NCBI GenBank assembly: GCA_964600785.1
Contig: CAZRKH010000082.1
Coordinates: 12,222 to 76,221, forward strand
Origin: M30B53 sp964600785
GTDB lineage: Bacteria > Planctomycetota > Planctomycetia > Pirellulales > UBA1268
Length of the DNA stretch: 64,000 bases
Direction of reading: 5' to 3'
The translations under genes and the position numbers were made by a program. The notes below the pieces were generated by a model. That model had not been told where the DNA came from. It was given only the letters and a program-made list of their open reading frames with translations, and made no database searches. Shown here piece after piece: positions 31,667-40,561 of the stretch (the first letter of the stretch is position 1; every line of letters begins with the position of its first letter).

Positions 31667-31900
31667 TCAGCGTCGCAGTACGCCGCCGGTCGCAGCCTTC
31701 CGCGGCTCGGGAGCCGGCTGGCCGTTGCGGATGCGATCCCACACCTCGCGGCGATGGATCGGCATCTTGTTGTCCGCCTCGAAGCCGAGCCGCACGCGGC
31801 CGCCTTCGATTTCCAGGATCGTGATCTCGAGCACGACCTCGAGGTCTTCGGCGCGGCCGATGACCACGCTCTCTCGGTTCTTCCGGGTCAGCACCAGCAT
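31667..31900 (-). CDS. csrA: Carbon storage regulator CsrA
   Basis: 77 residues beginning MLVLTRKNRESVVIG, with the five-strand CsrA core (VLEITILEIEGGRVRLGFEA) and the conserved GFEADxxxxIHRREVW segment containing the RNA-binding Arg (HRREV). CsrA dimers bind GGA in hairpin loops of mRNA, blocking or stabilising translation. The C-terminal ~15 residues (PEPRKAATGGVLRR) are extra. Unusually it is flanked on both sides by DUF2294 genes rather than by flagellar genes, which suggests it controls this locus or belongs to it. Confidence 0.95.
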   Translation of the reverse strand: MLVLTRKNRESVVIGRAEDLEVVLEITILEIEGGRVRLGFEADNKMPIHRREVWDRIRNGQPAPEPRKAATGGVLRR

Positions 31901-31946
31901 TGGGTACCTCGGTTCCTATGGGTCATCGAGTCCTTCGGGAAAGAGT

Positions 31947-32453
31947 TCAGCTGCTTGCGGCACCGGTGCCGCCCGCTCCTTGGACACGCACGCCCTCGGC
32001 ATGCATGTGTGCATCGACCGGCACACCGAGCAGCGGCAGGCCCCTGCCGAGCAGGAACAGCTCCACCGTCGGTGCGGTCGTGAATGTTTTGAGCACGCTG
32101 TGGGTCGTGCCATCGACATGGGCGATGCCGCCGCGGAGTTCCACGCCCGCTGAATCGCGGAGATGGCTGCGAAAGGCATCGAAGGAATTCTCGAAGAGAT
32201 AGCGGTGAAAATCCTCGATCTTGCCGAGGCCGCCATCGGTATCGGCGAGGTCTGCTTCGAGTGGTGAAAATCGCTCGTGCAGGGTGACCACCAGGGAGGA
32301 CCCGCTGGCCACGACCGTCACGCTCACCGGCGACCGTCCGGTGAGCAGGTGTTCGAATGTTCCCGCGGCCTGCGCGACACATCGGGCAATCCGTTGATTC
32401 ATCGGGTTGCGGTCGGCAGGTTTTCGGCCGGCCTTTTCGGTTCTCGGTGGCAT
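31947..32453 (-). CDS. DUF2294 (MpsC-like) protein, paralogue B
   Basis: 168 residues from ATG 32453, which follows TTTGGAG; an internal start (MNQRIARCV) about 18 residues in is possible. The body matches the classic DUF2294 arrangement: TGRSPVSVTVVASGSSLVVTLHERFSPLEADLA, then EDFHRYLFENSFDAFRSHL and a C-terminal strand region. It is more distant from the other two paralogues of this locus and lacks their VTGEEV end. First gene of the minus-strand run, 46 bp ahead of csrA. Function unknown. Confidence 0.7.
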   Translation of the reverse strand: MPPRTEKAGRKPADRNPMNQRIARCVAQAAGTFEHLLTGRSPVSVTVVASGSSLVVTLHERFSPLEADLADTDGGLGKIEDFHRYLFENSFDAFRSHLRDSAGVELRGGIAHVDGTTHSVLKTFTTAPTVELFLLGRGLPLLGVPVDAHMHAEGVRVQGAGGTGAASS

Positions 32454-32521
32454 CGTGGCTCCAAACGGTTCGGGGGCTGGGGTGAATCGCAACGTCTTCG
32501 TCGATCGCGGGAATCGAACAA

Positions 32522-32572
32522 CAAAAAAAGCCGACGGGAGTGGTTGCCCGGAGGCACACACTCACGCCGGCT
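32522..32572 (-). terminator. Intrinsic terminator with no gene upstream on its strand
   Basis: Minus strand: AGCCGGCGTGAGTG pairs with CACTCCCGTCGGCT (14 bp with one G-T and one mismatch), loop about 16 nt, then seven T. It lies 69 bp before the start of the gene at 31947-32453 and no minus-strand gene ends ahead of it, so it could be an attenuator in that gene's leader or the 3' end of a small RNA. Confidence 0.8.
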
Positions 32573-32734
32573 TACGCTGCGATGGACCCTCCGGCCGGCT
32601 GGCCGAACTGCCCCTCGACTCGTCTTCCGTCAGGAGTTCGTTCCGTGTCGCTTTGAGTCAGCCGACCGCAGCAAGGCGGTTGTCATCAGCAACGCGACGG
32701 CGGCGATAATAACCCGGAAAGATGGGCAACGCAA

Positions 32735-32752
32735 GCAGGCGGGGGAGCCTGC
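32735..32752 (+). promoter_or_regulatory. Hairpin with GGA in loop, possible CsrA site
   Basis: GCAGGC - GGGGGA - GCCTGC, a 6-bp perfect stem whose loop displays GGA, the arrangement CsrA prefers. It lies 220 bp upstream of the plus-strand DUF2294 gene. The match is short and the link to CsrA rests on the neighbouring csrA gene. Confidence 0.3.
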
Positions 32753-32972
32753 GTGGATTGTGCGGTTTGCTGCTGAAGGCCGTGGTTGCGGATGCGGGCC
32801 GGACAGTTGTGCAAAGTCGGCGTGACCTGCGCAGGCGGAACTCCGAGCCGTTCGGTCAAGGCGACCGGCTCGCCAACCCGAAGCAAATCGCCAGAGGCAA
32901 CACCCCCCACATAGAGGGGTTTCTACAACGAGGCGTGTCGTGCCGGCCGTTCTCAACAGCAGGAGCCCACCC

Positions 32973-33407
32973 ATGCCACGCAGCCAGGAGCCGACGCCTC
33001 CCGCGGAGAATGGCCGCCACCGCAGCCAGGGCGAGATCGAGGCCGCAATCTGCGACGTCGTCTCCCGCTTCCAGCAGGAATACATGGGCCGCGGACCAAG
33101 GGATGTCCGCACCCATCTCGTCGACAACAGGCTCTTTGTCCACATGCAGGGGGTGCTCACCGCCGCCGAGCAGCGACTGATGGACTCGCATGCCAACGGC
33201 AACGGCCGGGGGGCGGAAATCCTCAAGGCTTTTCGCAGCCATCTTGTCGCCGCGGGCCGTCCTTTGCTCGAGAAACTCGTCGAGAGCGTGACGGGTTCCC
33301 AGCCGATCAACGTGCACCATGACATCAGCGCCGTGACGGGCGAGGAGGTGATCGTGTTCACGCTCTCATCGCCGCCGGCCTGCAGAGACCGGCGGCGTCG
33401 GGGCTGA
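32973..33407 (+). CDS. DUF2294 (MpsC-like) protein, paralogue C
   Basis: 144 residues from ATG 32973, which has AGGAG eight bases upstream. Closest to paralogue A: QGEIEAAICDVVSRFQQEY, GRGPRDVRTHLV and VHHDISAVTGEEVIVFTL align block by block, and both end in a CR-rich basic tail. It is transcribed away from the csrA run, next to a HerA-like ATPase. Function unknown; the duplication suggests the proteins work together or as hetero-oligomers, which is inference. Confidence 0.75.
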   Translation: MPRSQEPTPPAENGRHRSQGEIEAAICDVVSRFQQEYMGRGPRDVRTHLVDNRLFVHMQGVLTAAEQRLMDSHANGNGRGAEILKAFRSHLVAAGRPLLEKLVESVTGSQPINVHHDISAVTGEEVIVFTLSSPPACRDRRRRG

Positions 33408-33635
33408 GGCCCGCAGGTTCTTGTGAACGATCCCAATCGGAAGCCGATGGCGTTCGGCTTCTCTGGCCGGCGGCGGCGTCCGGGGGTGGTTGCGGCACTC
33501 TCGGTCCCGTCGCCGGCCCTCTTTGTCGCTCCCGGTTTGCCCGCGACAATCGGTGAAACCACGGTCCTCGTCCGTGGCCGGGAATCGCCGGTTGCAACCC
33601 TGGCCGCCGCGTCGTTGAATCGATGGCGATCCGCC

Positions 33636-36142
33636 GTGAACAACGCGGCCGTCCTTCGCCCCCCGGACGCTCCTCCCGTGTCGCAGCCTGCCGCCCCGCC
33701 GCCGGCCACACCCGTCGACTTCGAGGGGCTCGGGGTGTTTTACATGGGTGAGCGGGTCGATCCTGACTCGGGTCGTGGCCTCGCCGAGCCGGTGCTCCTC
33801 AAGGCCAAGCGGCTGTGCACCCATGCGGTCTGCGTGGGCATGACCGGCAGCGGCAAGACGGGCCTCCTGGTGGGCCTGCTCGAGGAGGCCGCCCTCGACG
33901 GCATCCCCGCGGTGGTGATCGACCCCAAGGGCGACCTCGGCAGTCTGCTGCTCTCCTTTCCCGACCTCGCCCCGGAAAGCTTCCGGCCATGGGTCGATCC
34001 CGATGCGGCTCGCCGCGAAGGACTCTCGGTGGAGGAGCTCGCCGGGCAGACGGCCGCCCGCTGGAGCGAGGGCCTGGCCGCCTCCGGACAGTCGGCCGAA
34101 CGCATCGCCCGTCTCCGGCAAAGCGTCGAGATGGCGATCTACACCCCCGGCAGCCGGGCCGGCCGACCGCTGGCGATGCTCGGCAGCCTCGACCCGCCGA
34201 CCGAGGCGGTCCGCAACGACCCGGAGCGGCTCCGCGAGCGGCTCGACTCGGTGGCTTCGGGCATTCTGGCCCTGGCCGGCATCGACGCCGAACCGGGCCG
34301 CAGCCGCGAGCATGTGCTGCTGTGCACCGTGATCGACGCACTCTGGAAGACGGGCCGTCCGCTGAGCCTTGGCGAACTGATTCGGGCCCTGCCGGCGCCG
34401 CCGGTGGAGCGGGTCGGCTTCTTTGAACTGGAGCACTTCTACCCCGCCGCCGACCGGTTCGAATTGGCCGGCCGGCTGAATTTGGTCGCCGCCTCGCCCG
34501 GTTTTGAGGCCCGGCTCGAGGGGGAGCCGGCCGACATTGGGCGGCTGCTGTGGACCCCCGCGGGCCGGCCGCGGGTGAGTATTGTCTCGATCGCCCATCT
34601 CTCCGACGCCGAACGGATGGCGTTTGTCACGCTGCTCGCCGGTCAGGCCGTCTCCTGGATGCGGTCGCAGCGGGGCACCTCGTCGCTGCGGGCGATCTTC
34701 ATGATGGACGAGGTCTTCGGCTACCTGCCGCCCTCGGCCAACCCGCCGAGCAAACTGCCGATGCTGACGCTGCTCAAGCAGGCCCGAGCCTTCGGCCTGG
34801 GCGTCGTACTGGCCACGCAGAATCCGGTCGACCTCGACTACAAGGGCCTCTCCAACGCCGGCACCTGGTTTCTGGGCCGGCTGCAGACCGCGCGAGACAA
34901 GGCCCGCGTGGTCGACGGGCTCGAAGGGGCCGCGGCAGCCGCCGGCGACACGCTCGACCGCGGCCGGCTCGACCGGCTGCTCTCGGGACTCGGCAGTCGC
35001 ACCTTCCTGCTGCACAGCGTGCACGACGATGACGAGACCGTCTTCCGCACCCGCTGGACGCTCTCCTACCTGCGGGGACCGCTGGCCCGCGAGGAGATTG
35101 CCAGGCTCACCCCCAGGGCCGAGCCGGCTGCCGCAGCCGAGCCGCCCGCGACGGGCAATGATCGTCCGGCTGGCTCGTCCGGCGGGCCGCGGCCGGTCCT
35201 GCCGCCGGGAGTGCGGGAGGTCTTTCTCGCCCCCGCCGAGCCTCCGATTGGGGCGGTCCTCTACCGCCCTGCCCTCTATGGCCGGGGAAGGATTCGCTTC
35301 GCGACCGCCGACGGGGCAGACGGCGGAATCGACATCAGCCGGCAGTTCGACCTGCTCGCCCCGGCCCCCGAGCAGGCCGCCGACGCCTGGCGGAATGCGG
35401 CGGCCCTCGACGAGGGGCCGATGCTGGAGCCTTCCGCCCGAGAGGGCGACTTCGCTTCGCTGCCTTCGATCCTTGCCGGGCCCAAGGGGCAGGCCTCGCT
35501 TGCTACAAGCTTGGCGACGCACCTGGCCCGCACCGGCCGCCTGCGGCTGTGGAGGTCGGAGCATGCCTCGTCGCTCTCGCGGCCGGGAGAATCCGAAACC
35601 GACTATCGCCTGCGGATCGCCCAGGAGGTGCGGGAGGCCCGCGATGCGGCCATCGAGAAACTACGTGAACGTCATGCGACACAACTCGACCGGCTCGCCG
35701 TGAGGATCGACAAGGCCCGGCAGAAGCTCGATCGCGAACGATCGGCGGCCCGGGGCGGCAGCGTTGCTTCGTGGGTCTCGGTGGGGGTGGCGATTTACGA
35801 CGTGCTCCGCGGACGTGGTGGCAGCCGCGGGCTCGACAAGGTCTCGACCTCGGTGAAGTCGGCCACCAAGGCCTCGCAGCAGCAGGCTGAGGTGACGGCG
35901 ATGGAGGAGAACATCGACTCGCTCATCGAAGAATCGGCCCTGCTGCGGGAGGCGATCGAGCGGGAAGTCCGCGGCATCCGCGACGCGATCGATCCCCTCA
36001 CGATGCCCCTCGAGCCGGTCGAGATCACGCCCCGCAGTGGCGACGTGGCCGTCGAGGAGGTGGCCATCGCCTGGGTGCCGGATGACCCTGCCGCGGTGAT
36101 CGCGAGGCTTCGCGAACGCGACACACCGGGCGGACAGGTCTG

Positions 36143-36143
<1 letters not shown>
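33636..36143 (+). CDS. HerA/FtsK-type ATP-binding protein with C-terminal coiled coil
   Basis: 835 residues from GTG 33636. The frame is open to 33423, but that stretch reads like non-coding sequence and the family block LGVFYMGERVD should lie near the N-terminus. Walker A VGMTGSGKTG, the following VVIDPKGDLGSLLL, Walker B IFMMDEVFGYLPP and VLATQNPVDLDYKGLSNAGTWFLGRL are typical of HerA/VirB4-like hexameric motor ATPases. The last ~230 residues are a charged coiled coil (LRERHATQLDRLAVRIDKAR). It may pump DNA or protein; no NurA nuclease is next to it. The stop overlaps the purU ATG (TGATG). Confidence 0.8.
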
Positions 36144-37054
<911 letters not shown>

Positions 37055-37076
37055 GACCGCCGCTTGCCATCTCGGC

Positions 37077-37781
37077 TCAGCGTGGCTTGCGGCGAGCGGG
37101 CTTCTCCTGGCCGAGATGCTCCTGCACATGCCGAATCGCGCGAGACCGTATTCGGGAAACCGTGCCTTCGCAGACGCCAAGCTTCGCGGCGATCTCGGCC
37201 TGCGTGTCACCATCGGCGAGCAACGTGAGCACCTCTCGACTGCGTTCGTCGAGGAAGCCCAGGACTCGATCAAATGTCTCCCGACGCGACGTAAACTGGA
37301 AATGAACGGGCATCTCGTGCCTCTCAGCGAGCTTGTCGAGCGGAATTGCCGTGTCACGGCGGCGCTGACGGGCAATATCTGCGGCGCGGCTGCGGGCGAG
37401 CCAGCGGACATACGCCCGGCCGCTGTCGTGCCGGCAGGCGGTGGTGCCACCACGACCGCGGTGATGTTTCAGGGGTTCGAACGCCGCGACCGGCAGTTCC
37501 TCATCGCCGCAGCCGGCCAGCCGGCGAAGGTGGTCGAGCACGAGCGAGAGCACATCGTCGACGGCGTTGAGGTCGCGAATGTCGTATTTCAGGAGCGTCT
37601 GTCGCGATGCGGCTTTGATCAGCCCGCTCACACGGTGAACGATCTCGTCAAATACCTGCTCCGCGCGGCTGGCCTGCCAGGCCTCGAGCAGCCGCTCAAC
37701 CCCACCGTCATCCTCGCGGTCTCCCGCGGGCGGTGTCTGGTGGTGGCCGCGAGGTCGTGCGTCCCCTTGCTTGCCGTCCAT
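37077..37781 (-). CDS. Sigma-70 family (ECF-like) RNA polymerase sigma factor
   Basis: 234 residues. Region 2 is degenerate but recognisable (DLNAVDDVLSLVLDHLRRL ... YVRWLARSRAADIARQRRRD) and region 4 is clear (LDERSREVLTLLADGDTQAEIAAKLGVCEGTVSRIRSRAIRHV), an HTH that recognises -35 elements. No anti-sigma gene is adjacent; the Gly/His-rich N-terminus is long. Convergent with purU (22 bp between stops). It may instead be a helix-turn-helix regulator derived from a sigma factor. Confidence 0.78.
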   Translation of the reverse strand: MDGKQGDARPRGHHQTPPAGDREDDGGVERLLEAWQASRAEQVFDEIVHRVSGLIKAASRQTLLKYDIRDLNAVDDVLSLVLDHLRRLAGCGDEELPVAAFEPLKHHRGRGGTTACRHDSGRAYVRWLARSRAADIARQRRRDTAIPLDKLAERHEMPVHFQFTSRRETFDRVLGFLDERSREVLTLLADGDTQAEIAAKLGVCEGTVSRIRSRAIRHVQEHLGQEKPARRKPR

Positions 37782-38037
37782 GGCTTGTCTTCGCTGGTTG
37801 CGGTGAAGGCATTCCGCGACACTCTATGCAGGTTCGTCACACGAACGACCCTCGTATCACAGGCCCTCGGCACCTTTGGTCCATGCCCATCGACGCTGAG
37901 CAGCCGGCAGGGAAGGATCCGGGATTCCCGATCGCCGCGCAAGATGCCGGCTGTCGGCAGCGTAGAACTGGAAACGGGGGCGTCAGGCGGATGCCCTCTG
38001 TGTGATCCGGGGTTTGCATCAGCAAAGGAGGGCTGTC

Positions 38038-38505
38038 ATGCCTGTTGATCTGGCGGAGTGTGGATTGATACTCAAAGGTGACGGGGTGCGGCATCATCTC
38101 GACGCCAGGGCGGGTGTGATCTGGGTGGTGCTGGTCACGCGGCAGTACTGCAATGCCCGAGGGGAGCGGCTGGTGGTGGCCGGCATTGAAACCCCCGACG
38201 AGGGCCATCGCTGCCGGGTCTCAATCCCGCATGCGTTCGCGCCACGGCCGGGTGGCGGAATCGATGAGCTTTTTCTGGCGGCCTGCCGACTCGCGGCCGA
38301 AATGCCGCTGGTGAAGGTTGAGTGTGATCCGCGACGCTCCGGCTTGGGGCTCGCCTGCGAACTGCCGGTCGAGGACGGCGGCGTCACTGCCTTGCAGTTG
38401 CTCTCAATGCTCGATCGGCTGATCGAGGCGGCCGAGTCTTGGTATCCCAAACTCGCGAACCCACCGGCCGGCGACACCGCGAAAACACTGCGGCGTTCGG
38501 CCTGA
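38038..38505 (+). CDS. Hypothetical protein
   Basis: 155 residues, alpha/beta, no signal peptide. The ATG at 38038 has an excellent AAGGAGGG ribosome-binding site. The pattern of strands (GVIWVVLVTRQYC, RLVVAGIETPDEG, LVKVECDP) and one long helix (ALQLLSMLDRLIEAAESWY) at the C-terminus resembles YbjN/type III chaperone-like small proteins, but I do not recognise the family. It lies 90 bp upstream of the WYL regulator and may be co-transcribed with it. Confidence 0.7.
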   Translation: MPVDLAECGLILKGDGVRHHLDARAGVIWVVLVTRQYCNARGERLVVAGIETPDEGHRCRVSIPHAFAPRPGGGIDELFLAACRLAAEMPLVKVECDPRRSGLGLACELPVEDGGVTALQLLSMLDRLIEAAESWYPKLANPPAGDTAKTLRRSA

Positions 38506-38595
38506 GGGAACAATCCCTCGCTGGCCGAAGACCATCTCTCACCTGTGACCAACCGTGCCGCGCATTGTGACTACCGTGATCGTAGAAAGGGCGTC

Positions 38596-39417
38596 ATGGC
38601 AGGTAAATTTTCGCGACATGAGCAGTTTCTCCGCATCTTCACCCTTTTGGAAGTCCTCAATTCCGCCAAGCAGCCGCTCAGCGATGATGTGCTGATCAAC
38701 GCCCTGCGAGACCGCCTGGGTCTCTCGAATCTTTCGTCGCGAACCCTCCGCCGCGACTGCGACTTCCTCATTTCCTGCGGCTATCCGCTGGACAGGGTTC
38801 CGATCAACTCAAGCCGCAGGACGGGCTGGATGCTCGACGAAAACAACATTCCTTCGAGAAAAATCTTTGCCGAGCCGCTGACCCTGCTCGAGTTGGTCGC
38901 CAGCGAGATCAGCCGCGAGCTGATGAAACCCTTCATCGGCACCGTGCTCTGGACCGGCATCGAGTCGCTCTCCAATCGCCTGATGCGGACCCTGCCGGAA
39001 AGCCTGCGTTCACAGCTTGCCAGACAACGCGAGGCAATTTACGTGCACCATGTCGAACCGCCCCGCCACAGTGAGCGGCCGCGGCTGATCTCGACACTCC
39101 ATGCCGCGATCGTGGATTGCCGCGTGATCAACCTGAAGCTCAAGACGGCGGGGTCGCAGCCGCTGCGTCCGCAGGTGCTTGTGCTCACCGGAGGAAGCAT
39201 CCTGCTGGTCGGACTCCACGACAACGCGGGCAGCAATGGCGACGACAAGCCGGTGGTGATTCCTCTGGAGCAGATCGAGACGGTGAAGCTGCTCGACCGC
39301 ACGTTCCTGCCCGATGAGGTCAAGGTGCCCCGGTCCGCCCTGGTGGCGGCCGCGGTCGACGGCAGGCCGGGGGTCAGCGGCTATCCCGCACGTAGCGATG
39401 GCATTGCACGCACTTGA
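38596..39417 (+). CDS. WYL-domain transcriptional regulator
   Basis: 273 residues from ATG 38596, with AAAGG upstream. An N-terminal winged helix (HEQFLRIFTLLEVL...LSSRTLRRDCDFLISCGYPLDR) is followed by a WYL-like ligand-sensing region (LISTLHAAIVDCRVINLKLKTAG...LRPQVLVLTGGSILLVGLHD) with divergent core residues. Proteins of this family sense nucleotides or single-stranded DNA and are often phage-defence or stress regulators. Its last 44 bp overlap the end of the convergent gene at 39374. Confidence 0.78.
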   Translation: MAGKFSRHEQFLRIFTLLEVLNSAKQPLSDDVLINALRDRLGLSNLSSRTLRRDCDFLISCGYPLDRVPINSSRRTGWMLDENNIPSRKIFAEPLTLLELVASEISRELMKPFIGTVLWTGIESLSNRLMRTLPESLRSQLARQREAIYVHHVEPPRHSERPRLISTLHAAIVDCRVINLKLKTAGSQPLRPQVLVLTGGSILLVGLHDNAGSNGDDKPVVIPLEQIETVKLLDRTFLPDEVKVPRSALVAAAVDGRPGVSGYPARSDGIART

Positions 39418-39796
39418 GCGTGACTTCCATCCAGGCCAGCGTGGCGGCATCGAGGTTGCGGGCCTTTGCCGCATCGCGAAGCGTGATGCAGGCCCGACGA
39501 AACTCGCCGCTCTCGCGGGCGTATTGCTCGGTCTGCAGCACCTGCCAGCTGGCGGCCTGGCTGGCCAGGGCGAGAGCCTGGGCAGCCCGGGCGAGCTTGT
39601 CGTAGTCTTCGACGGCGAGTCCCTCGAGCACCATCTCGGAGTGGTCGAGCTTGACCCGCATGAACTCCGCCACCCGATTGGCCGCGAGCGGGTCGTCGGT
39701 CTCGTCGGCTGTCGTCGGGCTCATCGAGATTGCGAAGCAGCCGGCCAGCGATGCCGCGGCGAGGCCGGCGAGATGCGGCCGCAAGAAAGATTTCAT
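39374..39796 (-). CDS. Secreted cytochrome-c-like protein with C-terminal CxxCH
   Basis: 140 residues from ATG 39796, with a signal peptide (MKSFLRPHLAGLAAASLAGCFAISM). The mature part is helical (EDYDKLARAAQALALASQAASW) and ends VTLKCVQCHRYVRDSR: a CxxCH haem-binding motif near the C-terminus, as in cytochrome c' four-helix bundles. It probably binds a covalent haem in the periplasm. It follows the hemerythrin gene by 29 bp on the same strand; its 3' end overlaps the WYL gene by 44 bp. Confidence 0.8.
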   Translation of the reverse strand: MKSFLRPHLAGLAAASLAGCFAISMSPTTADETDDPLAANRVAEFMRVKLDHSEMVLEGLAVEDYDKLARAAQALALASQAASWQVLQTEQYARESGEFRRACITLRDAAKARNLDAATLAWMEVTLKCVQCHRYVRDSR

Positions 39797-39825
39797 CGAT
39801 TGCACTCCGGTGTCGGCGGTCGCGA

Positions 39826-40314
39826 TCACTCGGTCAGGCCGAGATCCTCGTTGTAGCCCTGTTGGACGATCATGTTTTCGTGCCGTTCGTGGTCGACGAG
39901 GTGCAAAGAAAAAGACTCGAACGCCTCGGCAAGTCCTCGCCAATCCTCGGCCGCACTATCGCCCAGAGGCAGCCGTTCGATCAAGTTGGCAAATCGGACG
40001 GCCAGGGCGTCGAGTTCGGCAAGCAGGCCGGAGTGTTCCGCAAGCAGCGACCGCACCTCGCCGGAAAGCCGCGGCAGACGAGTCTGGGACTCCTCGAGAA
40101 AGCCGCCCTCCTCTTCTCTGCGGAAGTGGTCGCCGAGATGGTCGCGGAGGTCGGCGAGTCGGTCTTTGAGCCGTTCGCAGTCGGCGGCGGTGGGCGGTCG
40201 GCCGCTGGCGGCTCTCAGCGGCTCGCGGACCGCCACGATCCGTGCGTGGAGGTCGCGGTGTTCCTTGAGAACGTGCTCGAGGATCACGGGGTCGGGCCGG
40301 TCGATTGATGGCAT
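39826..40314 (-). CDS. Hemerythrin HHE domain protein
   Basis: 162 residues, all helical, with spaced metal-ligand candidates: HVLKEHRDLH, HLGDHFRREEEGGF, LLAEHSGLL and HLVDHERHE. These match the HHE repeats that bind a di-iron centre and sense or store O2 or NO. It is co-directional with the haem protein just downstream, suggesting a small redox or gas-sensing unit. No signal peptide. Confidence 0.85.
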   Translation of the reverse strand: MPSIDRPDPVILEHVLKEHRDLHARIVAVREPLRAASGRPPTAADCERLKDRLADLRDHLGDHFRREEEGGFLEESQTRLPRLSGEVRSLLAEHSGLLAELDALAVRFANLIERLPLGDSAAEDWRGLAEAFESFSLHLVDHERHENMIVQQGYNEDLGLTE

Positions 40315-40440
40315 GGAAAGCCTCGCTGGGCGGTGGGGAGTGAATGCCTCGGAACGTCCACCGAATCGTATGGAGCCCGCGGGCCGGGCTGCGTGCTGCC
40401 GCTGAAATCAGGGCAGCAGACACTCTGTGCCTGCGGCGTA

Positions 40441-40462
40441 GGCCGGTTGCGCCGCAACCGGC
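40441..40462. repeat. Dispersed hairpin element (single copy)
   Basis: A near-perfect palindrome GCCGGTTGC-GCC-GCAACCGGC (40442-40462) in the gap between the divergent hemerythrin and M16 genes. It is the same hairpin as the four-copy array at 63766-63873, with one loop base changed (GCT to GCC). Confidence 0.9.
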
Positions 40463-40561
40463 TGCCGGTGTAGACTCAAGGCCCGACCGAAAGCCCCGGC
40501 CTTGAATCCGGGCCTTCTGCACCGCTTTCGTCGCAGCACGTTCAGGAAGGATCTCAAACCG

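Larger units (their letters stand above)
32454..32972. other. 519-bp divergent regulatory region
   Basis: It separates the minus-strand csrA/DUF2294 run from the plus-strand DUF2294 gene. No convincing gene is seen. It holds an intrinsic terminator facing the minus strand (32522-32572), a hairpin exposing GGGGGA in its loop on the plus strand (32735-32752) and a short CCCC/GGGG hairpin near 32901-32920. Confidence 0.6.

Noticed and set aside
31888..32565. Longer minus-strand open frame overlapping csrA and the DUF2294 gene B
   Set aside because: Overlaps two recognisable genes in another frame and has no motif.
33366..35564. Very long open frame on the minus strand opposite the HerA-like gene
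   Set aside because: It is antisense to a clear ATPase and its product is low-complexity Gly/Arg/Pro with no recognisable motif, as expected of shadow frames in high-GC genes. Similar long shadows over gmd/fcl, pcrA, rpoB and rpoC were dropped for the same reason.
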